In this document: piece by piece, positions 1 through 9,800 of the stretch
How positions within the stretch are numbered: the stretch's first letter is position 1
How the letters are laid out: each line of letters begins with the position of its first letter
From: Salvia splendens
Lineage: Eukaryota > Streptophyta > Magnoliopsida > Lamiales > Lamiaceae
Direction of reading: 5' to 3'
Assembly: GCF_004379255.2 (NCBI RefSeq)
Contig: NC_056042.1
Location: 29,739,928-29,803,927 of the forward strand
DNA: 64,000 nt
The notes under the pieces: generated by a model
Told to the model about the DNA's origin: nothing
The model's database searches: none
What the model saw: the letters and a program-made list of their open reading frames with translations, nothing else
Made by a program: the position numbers and the translations under genes

Positions 1-1530
1 TTGTCGGGCGTTGGAGAGTCGGATGGGGTCGGGCCCGATAGCCATAGGCCGTGGAGGAGGGATGATTTAGAGGAGGTGGAGCCCATCTGCGCTGCTTTCT
101 GGAGCAATGCGGTGGCGGAGAGAGCCGGCTGGTGCGCGGCATAGTGTGGGCGTGGGGGGTTTTGTGATGGGGATTGGAAGAGGGATGATAGTGAGAGTGA
201 TATAGCTGGTGATGAGAAGGCTGGTGGTGTTGATGCCTTTAGCATAATAGGCATAACTCCTCCGTTTAGGCTGCTCGAGGCGGATGAGCTGCTTGGGACG
301 GCGGCGGTGGTGGTGGGCGCTGTTGATGGTGGTGGTTGTAAGTGGATTGTCTGATGATTCTCCGGCAATCCAGCTGGTGTAAAGAGATGAAAAGATTAGG
401 GATAAAACAAGAAAAGCAGAAGGTCTTTATTGAAAAGAAATCATTTGCTAAGTTAAAAGTAAAATTGGGAGGAAAAGCAGTGCAATCAAGCACCTACTTT
501 CAGTCACGATTTCTAACCCCTCTTTCAATCTCATTCAGATCCCCGAGATGAGTCATCTCTCTCTCTCTCTCCAAAAATTAAAAGCAACAAATTCAAGGAA
601 AATGCTGACATTATTAATTAAGCAGACATAATTAAGAATTCACCGGAACTTTGTATGGACAACACCGGAGACAGCACTCGAGTAGACGGAGTCAGCGGCG
701 GTTGCGGCGGACTAGAAGCAGCAGCAGCAGCAGCAGGTGGCGAGGGCTCAACATCTCCGCTGCCTTTTATGTCAGGCTGCGGACGGCTAATCTCCTGCGC
801 CAACGCATCGCAAAACGCCCTATGCGTGATAAAACTATCCCTCCTATTCCCCCAAAATAAAAAATAAATAAAAAAAATGTTACTCAATCACTAAATTCAA
901 ATGCGAGAGAGAGAGTAGAAAATTAAAAAAAAATGATTGACCTCGAAAACAAAGTGCCGCAGTCGCAACGGTATTCCCGAGAGCCGCAAGTTTTCATGTG
1001 CGCCTTGCAATCGGACTGGACGGCGTATTTCTTGGAGCAGCGGTCGCATTTGTACTTCTTCTCGCCGTGTTTCCGGCAGAAGTGTTTTTTTATCCCGGTG
1101 AGGTCGCCGAGCGCCCTCGTCGGTTCGTGGTGGATGCACGTCGCCTCCGGGCACACGTACACGCGCTTCCGCACCTCCTTGCTCGTGCGCTGCCGCAGCT
1201 TCCACGGCAGGTTGTGGCCGCGCCGGTGCAGCTGCAGATTCTGGTCGCGCTGGAAGCCTTTGCTGCAGATCTCGCACACGAATCTATTCGTCGCCAGCAG
1301 CGTCTTCGGCGACAACGCGATCACCTCCGAATCCGGATCTACCACATTTAACGCCAAAAAATTAAAAAAAATCATTGAGTTAATTAATTAACGAGAAGAG
1401 ATCTTCATTGATTTTTGGTACCAGGCATTCCAGGAAGATTCCGCTTCCTCTTCACCGGTGGATCTGCTTCCGCCAGCTGCTCCGATTTCGCTCCGTTCCG
1501 AGTCGGTGATGAAATCTCCATTTCTACCAT
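1..1530 (-). CDS. INDETERMINATE DOMAIN (IDD) C2H2 zinc finger transcription factor, 3' end outside window
   Basis: Plant nuclear transcription factor of the IDD family. Four exons are visible: 1422-1530, 942-1338, 644-843 and 1-373. All phases agree at the GT-AG borders. The start at 1530 (MVEMEISSP) follows an in-frame TGA. Residues 27-30 (KRKR) are a likely nuclear signal, followed by the family signature [17 protein letters not shown]. Zinc fingers: C2H2 at about 58-78 and 99-127, then C2HC at about 134-154 and 161-180, ending in the diagnostic [17 protein letters not shown]. Further on come an alanine run, [11 protein letters not shown] and, in exon 4, the conserved [15 protein letters not shown] motif. 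The gene continues past position 1, so its C-terminal motif is unseen. IDD proteins bind DNA and partner with GRAS factors such as DELLA and SCARECROW; which subgroup this one belongs to cannot be fixed. A 312-bp MITE lies about 600 bp upstream. Confidence 0.93.
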
Positions 1531-2134
1531 GGAATTCCGAAATCACTAGTTGAAACTTCCGAAGTGGAAAGAGAGAGGGAGAGAGAGGAAAGAGGATTGA
1601 CAATTGAGGTGTTTGGAGGTGAGGAAGCCGCCACCCTCGACGACCAGCATCAAATGTTCACACACGACGGTACTTCTTTTGTACGTGTATAATTCTAGAG
1701 AGAGACAAAAAGATGGATTTAAACTGAACTTATTAATGTATAATTGGGAAAAGAAGCTGTGTGTAAACTCATCACTAAACAAGGTCTAAAATCGCTCCGG
1801 ATAAGCGTGGTGGGTAACCATGGTTAAAGCTTGTTAACCGCGGTTTACAGCTTCTTCTTCGGGCTGAAGCAATCAAGTATCAATGTGTGAATCGGACCGT
1901 CCACGTGGCGGAATCTGCAGGGGTCTGAGATTTGTCGGGGCCAAATTGGGTTGTCGTTTAGTGCTCCTTTGGGATTTGAACCACATTGTATAGGGAGAAT
2001 TTTATTCAAAACCTCAAAATTTCTCAATAAAATCTCACATCTACCCACACTTCCATTTTTGTTTCATCCCCGAAAAAATACACCAACGACAAGTTAAATA
2101 AAAATAATTGGATATATTGTGACAAAGAGAGTAA
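1531..2134 (-). promoter_or_regulatory. Upstream region of the IDD gene
   Basis: This is the 5' flank of the IDD gene. It has CT/GA-rich stretches near 1570-1595 that could be 5' UTR or a GAGA-type promoter element. A dense cluster of GGTTAAC-like and CCATGG-type inverted motifs lies at 1808-1850. No coding sequence was recognised. Promoter status is inferred from position only. Confidence 0.4.
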
Positions 2135-2446
2135 GAGCATGAGCAGTGGCAGACGTCACTGCGAAATTCCCACCGGCGTACGGGGATTCCGTGAAGGACG
2201 TCCGCCATTGTGCGTGGCATGCACGAATACGGAATTCCGTCGAGGAATTCGCAGTTCCGTGGAATTCCGTGCAGACGTCCGCCATTGCGTTGATTCCCGC
2301 GCGGAATTCCCGTTTATTGCATTATTGTGGGAAGTCCGTCGGGAATTCTGCCACTGTGCAGTGGGAAGTCCGTATGACATGGCAGGAGGTGTTTTTGGGA
2401 ATTTCGCGGAGAATTCCGCCGAGAGCTCCGCACCACTGCTGATGCT
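2135..2446. mobile_element. Non-autonomous PIF/Harbinger-like MITE
   Basis: A 312-bp element flanked by TAA at 2132-2134 and 2447-2449. The ends are inverted: GAGCATGAGCAGTGG on the left and CCACTGCTGATGCT on the right. The interior is GC-rich and repeats GGAATTCCG-like words, which opens overlapping frames on both strands with no protein similarity. TAA duplication and GAGCATC-type ends fit the Harbinger group. It sits about 0.6 kb upstream of the IDD start codon. Confidence 0.7.
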
Positions 2447-2449
2447 TAA

Positions 2450-3274
2450 ATGCAGAGATATTTTAGTACACAAGTCGTAAATTTATTTATATATATATAT
2501 ATCAATATCCTTATTAATTACGTTGTGTTGTGTGATTTATTGACTTCGACGCCACCACGGTCGACGCCTCCATGGTCGGTAGTCGTCCGGCTTCTTACCC
2601 TAAACACACTCTACATTAAGTTCTATCAAAATCCTCAAAGACTCTGGCCTTCATTTTTTGGTTATTGCCACCAAAAAATCGTGGAAGTTCGTTGAAGATT
2701 GGAAAAAGAATGAAAAACGAGACAAAACTATAAGAAGAAAGAGTTTATTAGATTTTAAACATGCATGCATTAAATTTTAAATATGTATATAATCAAAATA
2801 AACATTTTTCTCTAAAGAATCAAACCAATTAATTAAAAAAACTAATGTTTAAATATGATATGCATGTTTCTCTCTTTCCCTCGTTCCTACGTATCTTTTT
2901 CTTCCTAACTCAAAACTTCGTCAAATCAATCTGAAATGTTAATCATTTATTTTCTTTCTTAATTACTAATTCGTTGTTTTCTGTAAAGTATGAAGTTATA
3001 AGAAGGCAATAAATGCATAATTAAAAATGTATGACTAGTGAAATACAAAGATTGAAAAATAGTTTTGTTGAAATTTAGTCTTTTAGTATTTTGGTATGTT
3101 GTATGAAAACCGTTTTTAAATTCAAATAGTGAAATTTGTAGTACTATACCTCAGTTGTGTCATAGTCAACCTAAAAGTTAGGCTAGTTTAGCTAGACGAG
3201 GCCATTTTATGCTAGGTCACAGTGGGTGTCTCAAAATGGTGCTTTTTTTGTATTCTTCGATTTTGTTGATCTTA
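2450..3274. other. Intergenic AT-rich stretch
   Basis: No gene, RNA or clear repeat was recognised. The stretch is AT-rich with short ORFs only, and ends at the TTA target site (3272-3274) of the next transposon. Confidence 0.5.
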
Positions 3275-3515
3275 GGGTGTCCACTATGGTTAGGCGCGGC
3301 GGTGGGGCGGCGGATTATAGTGGAGAAGGTAGATAGCCGCGGGCTGGACGCGGCGAGGGGTGGGAGACGCGGCGGACGCGCGATCGCCGTGTGCGGGGCG
3401 ATGTCGCGCCGAGGGGTGTATAGCCGCGCCTATAGGCGCGGCGGCTATAGTGCAATGAACCGCCGCGGCGATTTCGCCGGCAACGAGAAATTTGACGTTT
3501 TTCCACCATCCCCTC

Positions 3516-3523
3516 TATAAATA
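3516..3523 (+). promoter_or_regulatory. TATA box of the transposon MYB-like gene
   Basis: TATAAATA lies 79 bp upstream of the ATG at 3602, inside the Harbinger element. A similar TATAAATA precedes the gene in the related elements near 51001 and 61146 and, on the minus strand, near 50393. The element therefore appears to bring its own promoter. Confidence 0.6.
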
Positions 3524-3601
3524 CCACACCCCCTCTACTTATTTTTCACCATTTTCACAAAATTCATCCACTCACTATCCACACAACTACTCTCTAAAAA
3601 A

Positions 3602-5065
3602 ATGAATCGAGGAAACGACGACTCACCCGACTCTGAGGAATCGGGATATGACACCAATCCATCACAGCCGTCGGGTTTTGCCGGATATGGCGGGACTCCG
3701 TCCCAGTATTGGAATTGGAATCAATCTCCCCCACCGTGGGCATCGAGTCCACCCCTTCCTCCATCTCAGCCGTGGAGGTCTTCTCCAACGCCGCCTCCTT
3801 TACAGCGGAATCTGAGTCGTTCCGCATTTGGGGATTACAGACCCAACCTAGACGCGCTTCACCAGCCGCGGCCGGGTTCCTCTTTCCAAGCCAGCCAATC
3901 TCCGATCACCGAAGCAGATCAAGACGCATTTGATACTATGATGGGTCTGCTCAGTTCTGGCGGCATCCCAGACACGCCGGCCGCGCGGGTGGAAACGCCC
4001 GTTCCGACCCGAGGAGGTAGCGGCAGTCGGGGCCCTGGTGGCGGTAGGGGCGGAGGCGGCAGTCGTGGCACCGGCGGCAGTCGTGGACGCTCGGGCAGCT
4101 GGGCCGGCATTGCGAGTAGCTCGGCCAGTGACGCCGGCGTTAGCCGTGGCGAGGGGTCCAGCCGCGGCAAGCCATACACCAAAGCCGAGAGCATTGCCGT
4201 GGCGAAGGCGTGGGATTCTATCACTTCGGACCCCGTGGTGGGCACCGATCAGGATTCGGGGAGCTTTTGGAGGCGCGTCAGTGGGGCATACGAGGAATTC
4301 AAGCCCGACGGCGCTGAGAAGCGCGACCCAGAACAGATCCGAAAAAAGGTCGGTAGGATTCTGCGGGCTACCAAGCTGTTCGCGTCCATCTACGAGAACA
4401 ACCTTCGCCACGCCGAGAGTGGCAGAAGCGCAGCTGATGTGAAGACCCTGTCGGAGGGCCAATACCGCAAGACGGGCCAGCCGAAGTTCACCTTGTGGGA
4501 GGAGTATCTTGTCCTCGCGGATTGTCCGAAATTCAGGTCGATCGTCGCGCAAGAGGTGGGCACAGCTCCTGGCCCGAAGCGCACAAGGCACAACCTTGCC
4601 GGACAATACAGCAGTGGGAGCGGCTCGCACGAGTTCGAGCAGTCCGACGAGCAAGTAGAAGAGCCAGCCGCGACTCACATAAGGCGACGACGGCCCCCGG
4701 GACAACAAGCCTCTATCCGCAGCGCCAGAGGGGGTAGAAGTGCCTCCCACATATCGGCGGCCGCGTCCGGATCGCGCTTCCCCCAGTCTGCCCCAATCCC
4801 ACTGCCCACGGTGCAACCCCACGAGGTATTGGCCAATACCATAGACGTGCAGTTGATGCAACAACTGCAAGACGTATGCAGCAAATACGCAGGGGAAACT
4901 GACCCGTACCTCAGGAACGTCTACAAGCGGCTCATCACTCGGATTGAGAGTCGACTGGGGTCTGTTGATAATGCTCCTGGGGAAACCGCGACCGGCAGCA
5001 GCGAGAGAGAAGGAGGAGAAGGAGAAGAAGACGACGACGAGGAAGCCGACTCCGACACCGAGTAG
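3602..5065 (+). CDS. PIF/Harbinger MYB-like accessory protein, intact
   Basis: An uninterrupted 487-codon ORF from a clear ATG to TAG. Residues 1-100 are low-complexity (SPDSEESGYD, then P/S-rich). Residues about 135-195 are G/S/R-rich. A MYB/SANT-like trihelix domain starts near residue 197 (KPYTKAESIAVAKAWDSI). It continues through FWRRVSGAYEEFKP and IRKKVGRILRATKLFASIYENNLRHA. Next comes the family block FTLWEEYLVLADCPKF and a basic linker. The C-terminus is acidic (EGEEDDDEEADSDTE). This layout matches the second ORF of plant PIF/Pong elements, which helps the transposase reach DNA or the nucleus and is often misnamed glutathione S-transferase T3-like or NAM-associated. A TATA box precedes it and a hairpin follows. 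No stop or shift was seen, so it may still be expressed. Confidence 0.85.
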   Translation: MNRGNDDSPDSEESGYDTNPSQPSGFAGYGGTPSQYWNWNQSPPPWASSPPLPPSQPWRSSPTPPPLQRNLSRSAFGDYRPNLDALHQPRPGSSFQASQSPITEADQDAFDTMMGLLSSGGIPDTPAARVETPVPTRGGSGSRGPGGGRGGGGSRGTGGSRGRSGSWAGIASSSASDAGVSRGEGSSRGKPYTKAESIAVAKAWDSITSDPVVGTDQDSGSFWRRVSGAYEEFKPDGAEKRDPEQIRKKVGRILRATKLFASIYENNLRHAESGRSAADVKTLSEGQYRKTGQPKFTLWEEYLVLADCPKFRSIVAQEVGTAPGPKRTRHNLAGQYSSGSGSHEFEQSDEQVEEPAATHIRRRRPPGQQASIRSARGGRSASHISAAASGSRFPQSAPIPLPTVQPHEVLANTIDVQLMQQLQDVCSKYAGETDPYLRNVYKRLITRIESRLGSVDNAPGETATGSSEREGGEGEEDDDEEADSDTE

Positions 5066-5100
5066 GCGGTGGCGGAATTTTTAGTTGTATTTTATTTTAC

Positions 5101-5143
5101 ATATTCGTTGTAACATTTTACCGGTTTGAAATACAACGAATAT
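5101..5143 (+). terminator. 3' UTR stem-loop after the MYB-like ORF
   Basis: ATATTCGTTGTA at 5101-5112 is perfectly complementary to TACAACGAATAT at 5132-5143, giving a 12-bp stem with a 19-nt loop. It starts 36 nt after the stop codon. It could mark the 3' end or stabilise the mRNA; that role is inference. Confidence 0.5.
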
Positions 5144-5337
5144 TCGGCCCTAATAATTACCTAGTTTTCTATTTATTTATAATGGGATTATTTTATTTAT
5201 AAAATTTTGGGGCTATTGGAGGTGTCCACTATAGTGGCGGAAATAGAATTTTGGGGCTATGGACAACAAAACTGGGGCTATAGACAAAAACTGGGACGGG
5301 GCTATTGGGCGTGTCCACCTTATAGTGGACACTCTTA

Positions 5338-5693
5338 TGTATCTTCCATGGGCTTAACCATGTTATTGTAATATGCTTAGTCTCGTGTTGGCTAGTTGTT
5401 GATGTTTTTCCTCTTATATACTTGAGAGTATGACGGTAAACGATAGATTTTGATAATATTTTATTAATTTATTCATTAAAAATGGTTTTTTAAATTTTTT
5501 ATCTAGGTCATGAAACTTATCAGTATTATCTCTTGAAAGGTCTGGTTAATGATCCTTTGGTAGTGCCACCATCATGACTGCAATGCAGAAGATCTGGACC
5601 ATTTATTTAATAAATTCCATAATTATGGAACAAACACTTATATGCGCACAATAAACTACTAATTCTTCTAGTCATATGAGAATTAAGATCGAC
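5338..5693. other. Intergenic spacer
   Basis: AT-rich DNA between two transposons. No gene, RNA or recognisable repeat was seen. Confidence 0.4.
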
Positions 5694-5985
5694 ACAATAT
5701 GATACAGTTCTAGACTAGCTAAGCAAATTATATTTAAAGTTTTATTTAGTTAATAAAATTAGTAGATGAAAAAATATTAATTTTTCCTTTTACAATCTGG
5801 ATATATCCTTTTTGTTTATTTTTTAGTTATTTCCTTTAAGTATTATTTTTTCATGAGTTTAAGATTTCTTTTTTCCTATATAAAGGCCTTATTGTCAATG
5901 ACAGATCCATACAGATCCATAAAACCAAACTTGTGGGGTCGAAAAATAATTAATACTAATAGAATATAATATAATATTAAATCAT

Positions 5986-6010
5986 TATATATATATATAT
6001 ATATATATTA
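5986..6010. repeat. (AT)n microsatellite
   Basis: About 12 uninterrupted AT units inside AT-rich DNA. Confidence 0.85.
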
Positions 6011-6460
6011 GCACAATTTAAATATTGTATTATTTTGCTAAGCACGGTAATTAATTAATGTCATTATCCATATTTTTGAAAATATAAAAAACACATCAAA
6101 CAATAATTTTAGTGTTTAGGCTGTTTTTTAATTTTTAAATATTTCATCCTTTTTATTATCTTAACTATACTGTTGTTAACTTCTAAATATACTATTTATT
6201 TTATTTGTAATTTTACAAATATTATTGTTATTTAACTGCACATAAAAATAAGAGTCAAAATCAAATCAAATTAAAAATCATACTAAATGACAATTATTTT
6301 TAATATTTTACACATTTTGAATTTACTTGGACTATTAATAAAACATAATTAAAACAAACAAACACATGTTAATACTTAATAGTACTACTAGTATTTACGC
6401 CTACACTTAAAAAATAAATAAAATAACGCCATATTAAATAAAATTCCCTAGGTTTACTAA

Positions 6461-7126
6461 GAGCATCCACTATAACACGCCCGCGGCTATAGCCGCGTTT
6501 GGGGCGGAAGCGGGGCGGAAGCGGGGCGCCTTATAGTGGCGGAGTTGTCCGCCCCGGAGGTGGACGCGGCGAGGGGGGAGGGAGGCGGCGGACGCGGGAT
6601 AGCCGCGTGCGGGGCGAGGACGCGGCGGGTGGGGCTGTAGCCGCGGTTATAGGCGCGGCTACTATAGCGGCGGCCATTAGCCGCGGCGGTTGCATCCGTG
6701 AAGTTATTTGCAGAAGAAGATTCAAATAAAATGTTTTTTCGTCCATTTTTCTCTTTCTGAATGGTAGGTGATTTTGTGTGCAAAACTTCTGTTTGTTTCG
6801 TGAATTTTCTTCCTACAATTGTCAATAAATGGGCATTTATTTTATTTTATTTTCTTGGGGAAGTGTGGGCATTTATTTGTATTTTAATTTAAATTTAAAT
6901 TTTATTTTTATTTTTAATTCGTATAGTCGACTTCGTCTACGTACGTATAGCCCGATAAATTTGTTCGTAATTATAAAATGAAAGTTGATTATAAAATTTG
7001 AGGGCTATTGGAGGTGTCCACTATAGTGGCGGAAATAGAATTTTGGGGCTGTAGACAAAAAACTGGGGCTATGGACAAAAAACTGGGGCGGGGCTATTGG
7101 GCGTGTCCACCTTATAGTGGACACCC
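6461..7126. mobile_element. Harbinger MITE, deletion derivative of the 3275-5334 family
   Basis: A 666-bp element with TAA at 6458-6460 and 7127-7129. The ends are GAGCATCCACTATAA and TTATAGTGGACACCC. Its right 140 bp nearly match the right end of the 3275-5334 element, including the internal GGTGTCCACTATAGTGG motif. Its left 200 bp share the CCGCGG/TATAGGCGCGGC subterminal motifs. The whole MYB-like gene is missing. It lies inside the DNA that splits the foldback element. Confidence 0.82.
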
Positions 7127-7544
7127 TAAAACAAATTACAGCTTTGCGCCGCTTTTTCTCCATTATCGTCTTTTTTCCAAACTTCTGCAATTTTTCTTCT
7201 TTTTCAATTTTCTCCTTTTTCAATTTTCTCATGAAGCTTTTTAACTATGTCTCCTCTCCCATATGAGCATTGAAAATGGGTCGCCCTAAAGTCGGCCCTA
7301 TAGGGCGCCGGCGCCCTATGCTCCACCACATCAACATTCTATCCTTCTACCCTTCCACCTGCAGTGGGACGCCCTAAAATCCGCCATATAGTTTTTCACT
7401 ACTATTTTGTTAATTAATTTTTTATGTTTTCAAATATGTCATGCAAAATTATAAAAAAACATTACAGGCAAATCCTACATTACTAATTAAATTTTTTTCT
7501 ACAAGAGTTAGAAATAAAAAACAAGTTCACTAAATCCTACATTA

Positions 7545-8658
7545 CTAATCCTTCATTCCCAGCTTGCGACGCAGATCATCGATCATCCACTTGAGGTATT
7601 CGGCTTTGCCCGGGTCCTCGCACTGCATAAGGGCGTGGTGCGTGTCCAACAACGTCCTCCAGTTGGCGGCCGCCACCAACTCCGCGTAGGCATGTCCCGC
7701 ACCGAAGTCGGGGCCGGGGTCGGGGTCGCGATCGGGGTCAGGGTCGGGTCCGGGACCGCGGCCTGTGAGGATGTTGCATTCGTCTTGCCCTTGTTCTTGG
7801 CAGCCTTGATGCCAATGGGACGCTGGGAGGACATTGGTGTGCCGGAACTCTCATCCCCGTACATCGGCTGGTTGAGTGGCGGCGGCGGCGGCGCGGCAGG
7901 GTGGGGCGTGGGCGTGGGCGCGGGTGGGAGACGGCTCCATGTCTGACAGCCCGTACAAATCCGTACTGAAATCGGGATCGTACCAGGGCTGGCAAATCGT
8001 GCAGATTGGATCGTTATCGGGTCAACCTGATAACGATCCAACCCAATAAGGCCTAACCCGAACTCGACCTGTTAAGGAAACTGTAAATCCGAACACGAAC
8101 CCGACCTGCTACCTTCAAATCCGAACACGACCCACACCCGACACGAACTCGTTATCGACACAATATAATATGGGTTGACACGACACGATAACGACCCGAA
8201 CCCGATATTAAACGATTAAAGCATGATATTACACGATTAAACCTTATTTTTCAACTTAATTTACACGATTAAAATTCGTTTTATACATTTTAAACCTAAT
8301 TTACAAGAAATTAAAAATTAAATTAATATACACATTTTTAAAATAATAATAAAAATAATATTATTATTTCTTAATGGGTTATCTGTATCCGACCCGCATC
8401 CAACCCGCACCCAACCCGAAATTATCGGGTTCTTAATGGGTCAACCCGATAAGGACGCGGACCCAATAAGACTTGACCCCAACCTAATAATTTCGTGCGG
8501 ATTCGTGTCGGGTTATCGTGTCGTGTCAAAAATTGCCAGCCCTAGATCGTACTGGGTGTTGGAGTCATAGGGTCGGTATTCATCAGGGCCTGTACCCGGC
8601 CACCGTGCACCACCACTGAACATCGGACTATTCGGACTTGGGTAATCACCGGGATTCA
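7545..8658 (-). pseudogene. Broken Harbinger MYB-like accessory gene, split by a hAT MITE
   Basis: The start at 8658 reads MNPGDYPSPNSPMFSGG... to NTQYD. It is then cut by the insertion at 7984-8544 and resumes as PDFSTDLYGLSDMEPSP. A shift follows near the MYGDESSGTPMSSQRPIG segment. Another shift precedes the C-terminus (AELVAAANWRTLLDTHHALM to RRKLGMKD), which ends at TAG 7545-7547. The central MYB/trihelix domain is absent. At least two frameshifts, the missing domain and the inserted MITE make it non-functional. The ends resemble PIF/Pong accessory proteins. Confidence 0.65.
7984..8544. mobile_element. hAT-type MITE with 8-bp target duplication
   Basis: A 561-bp element flanked by perfect GATCGTAC duplications (7976-7983 and 8545-8552). 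The ends are CAGGGCTGGCAA and TTGCCAGCCCTA. The interior is AT-rich with repeated CGGGTTATCGTGTCG-like and AACCCGA words on both sides. The 8-bp duplication and CAGGG/TAGGG ends fit the hAT superfamily. It interrupts the accessory gene at 7545-8658 and so is younger than that gene. Confidence 0.88.
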
Positions 8659-9800
8659 TGTAAAGTGTATGGAAGAGTGAGAATGGAAGAGTGGAGTGAA
8701 TGCAAGAGTGAAGTTGTGGTGTATATATAAAATAAATTTTGAAGAATTAAAAAAAATAAAAAAAAAAAAGGAAAACGAGTTGCATCGTCCGCGGTATCGT
8801 CCGCGTGACCCGCAGTGGGGTGGACGATACCTCAGACGATGCGTGGTCGAAGCCATATCGTCTGCGGACGAAGCATAGGGCGCGGACGATGGATGTGTCA
8901 TCGTACGCATGGCTACAGTGGTGGACGATAGTCCGTCACACTGTGGATGCCCTAATATATTTTGTTCTAATTCTCTTCCTCATTTCTCTATCATTGAGAC
9001 GAAGCAGCCATAGCGTGGGGTCGGAGCCGTTGCAGCGCTGGGTCGACGACTGATTTTGTGTGGTTCTCAGAGGTATTCACGGACCGGCGGTGGGGTCGTC
9101 ATTTGTCACTGTTGAACTAAAAAACAGACTTTGAATATTAAATTTACTTTGAATTTTACACTCTTAAAGTTGTCAATTCATTGAGTTCTTTATTCTACCA
9201 GTTCAGTCATTCTTTATACATTTTTGCATCATTCATACTCCTCGCATCTCCTTTGTCACTGAAAATAAGGGATTGCTAAGACAATTTCTTGCATAGTTAA
9301 TTCTCTCAACTTCCTTGCCTAATATCATTTGAAATTCCACCCATTTCTAAGATATTATAAAACTCAATCGCTTCACATATACATGCAATTGACTATTATG
9401 TGAAGCGGTTGATTTTAATAATATCTTAGGGATAGGGAATTTCAAATGAAATTCCAGGCAAGAAATTGAAAGAATTAACTATGCATTAGCAATCCCTTAT
9501 TTCAGTGACAATGGAATAACTGAAATAAAGAACTCAATGAATTGAGAACTCTAGAGCAAGGTAACTTTAATATTCAAAGTTTGTCTTTTTAATTCATGAA
9601 CGCAAAGAACAATCCTAAACTTATAGAAACATTAATTAAAGGAAATAATAAAAAAGAAAATTTTAAAAAAAAAACTAATTTATTAAAGGAAAAATTAATA
9701 TTTTTCCATCTCCTAATGATATTAACTAAGAAATAAATAAAATCTAAAATATAATTTGCTTAGCCACTAAATTTTATGTTCTAGAACTATATCACAATAT

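Larger units (their letters stand above)
3275..5334 (+). mobile_element. PIF/Harbinger element carrying only a MYB-like gene, complete with TSD
   Basis: A 2060-bp element with TTA at 3272-3274 and again at 5335-5337. Terminal inverted repeats are GGGTGTCCACTAT (left) and ATAGTGGACACTC (right). A GC-rich left subterminal region contains a perfect 20-bp palindrome (3423-3442). The right end holds a second internal GGTGTCCACTATAGTGG motif (about 5220-5236) before the true end. The only gene is the MYB-like ORF at 3602-5065; no transposase is present. It shares both ends with shorter relatives at 6461-7126 and 47031-47811, so it is the longest member of that family here. Confidence 0.88.
7265..8952 (-). 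mobile_element. Decayed PIF/Harbinger element with a broken MYB-like gene
   Basis: The right end CACTGTGGATGCCC followed by TAA (8953-8955) is Harbinger-like. The left end is uncertain and placed near GAGCATTGAAAATGGG at 7265. The interior holds a minus-strand accessory-gene remnant and a hAT-type MITE. The left boundary and target duplication are not confirmed. Confidence 0.5.
5694..9800. mobile_element. Foldback (long TIR) element split by about 3.2 kb of nested insertions
   Basis: The left arm (about 5694-5900) and right arm (about 9590-9800) are inverted copies. GATACAGTTCTAGA at 5701 pairs with TCTAGAACTATATC at 9780, and both arms carry GCTAAGCAAATTATA and TTTTATTTA-type blocks. The inner arms (9112-9590) also fold back: TTGAACTAAAAAACAGACTTT pairs with AAGTTTGTCTTTTTAATTCA. 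The second family copy (16919-18264) joins ...AAGGTCTCATTG directly to TTGAACTAAAAAG. By comparison, 5901-9101 here is inserted DNA. No protein is encoded. The superfamily is undecided; long arms suggest a Mutator-like or foldback type. Confidence 0.65.

Noticed and set aside
933..1391. 152-codon plus-strand ORF over the IDD zinc fingers
   Set aside because: Shadow of the conserved minus-strand exon; no recognisable protein.
3848..4870. 340-codon ORF antisense to the MYB-like gene
   Set aside because: It mirrors the GC-rich coding frame of 3602-5065, has no domain, and starts and ends inside that gene.
7265..7376. Possible separate small MITE (GAGCATTGAAAATGG ... CAGTGGGACGCCC)
   Set aside because: The right edge is followed by TAA, but the left edge has no matching TAA and the ends pair poorly. 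Left as part of the 7265-8952 element.
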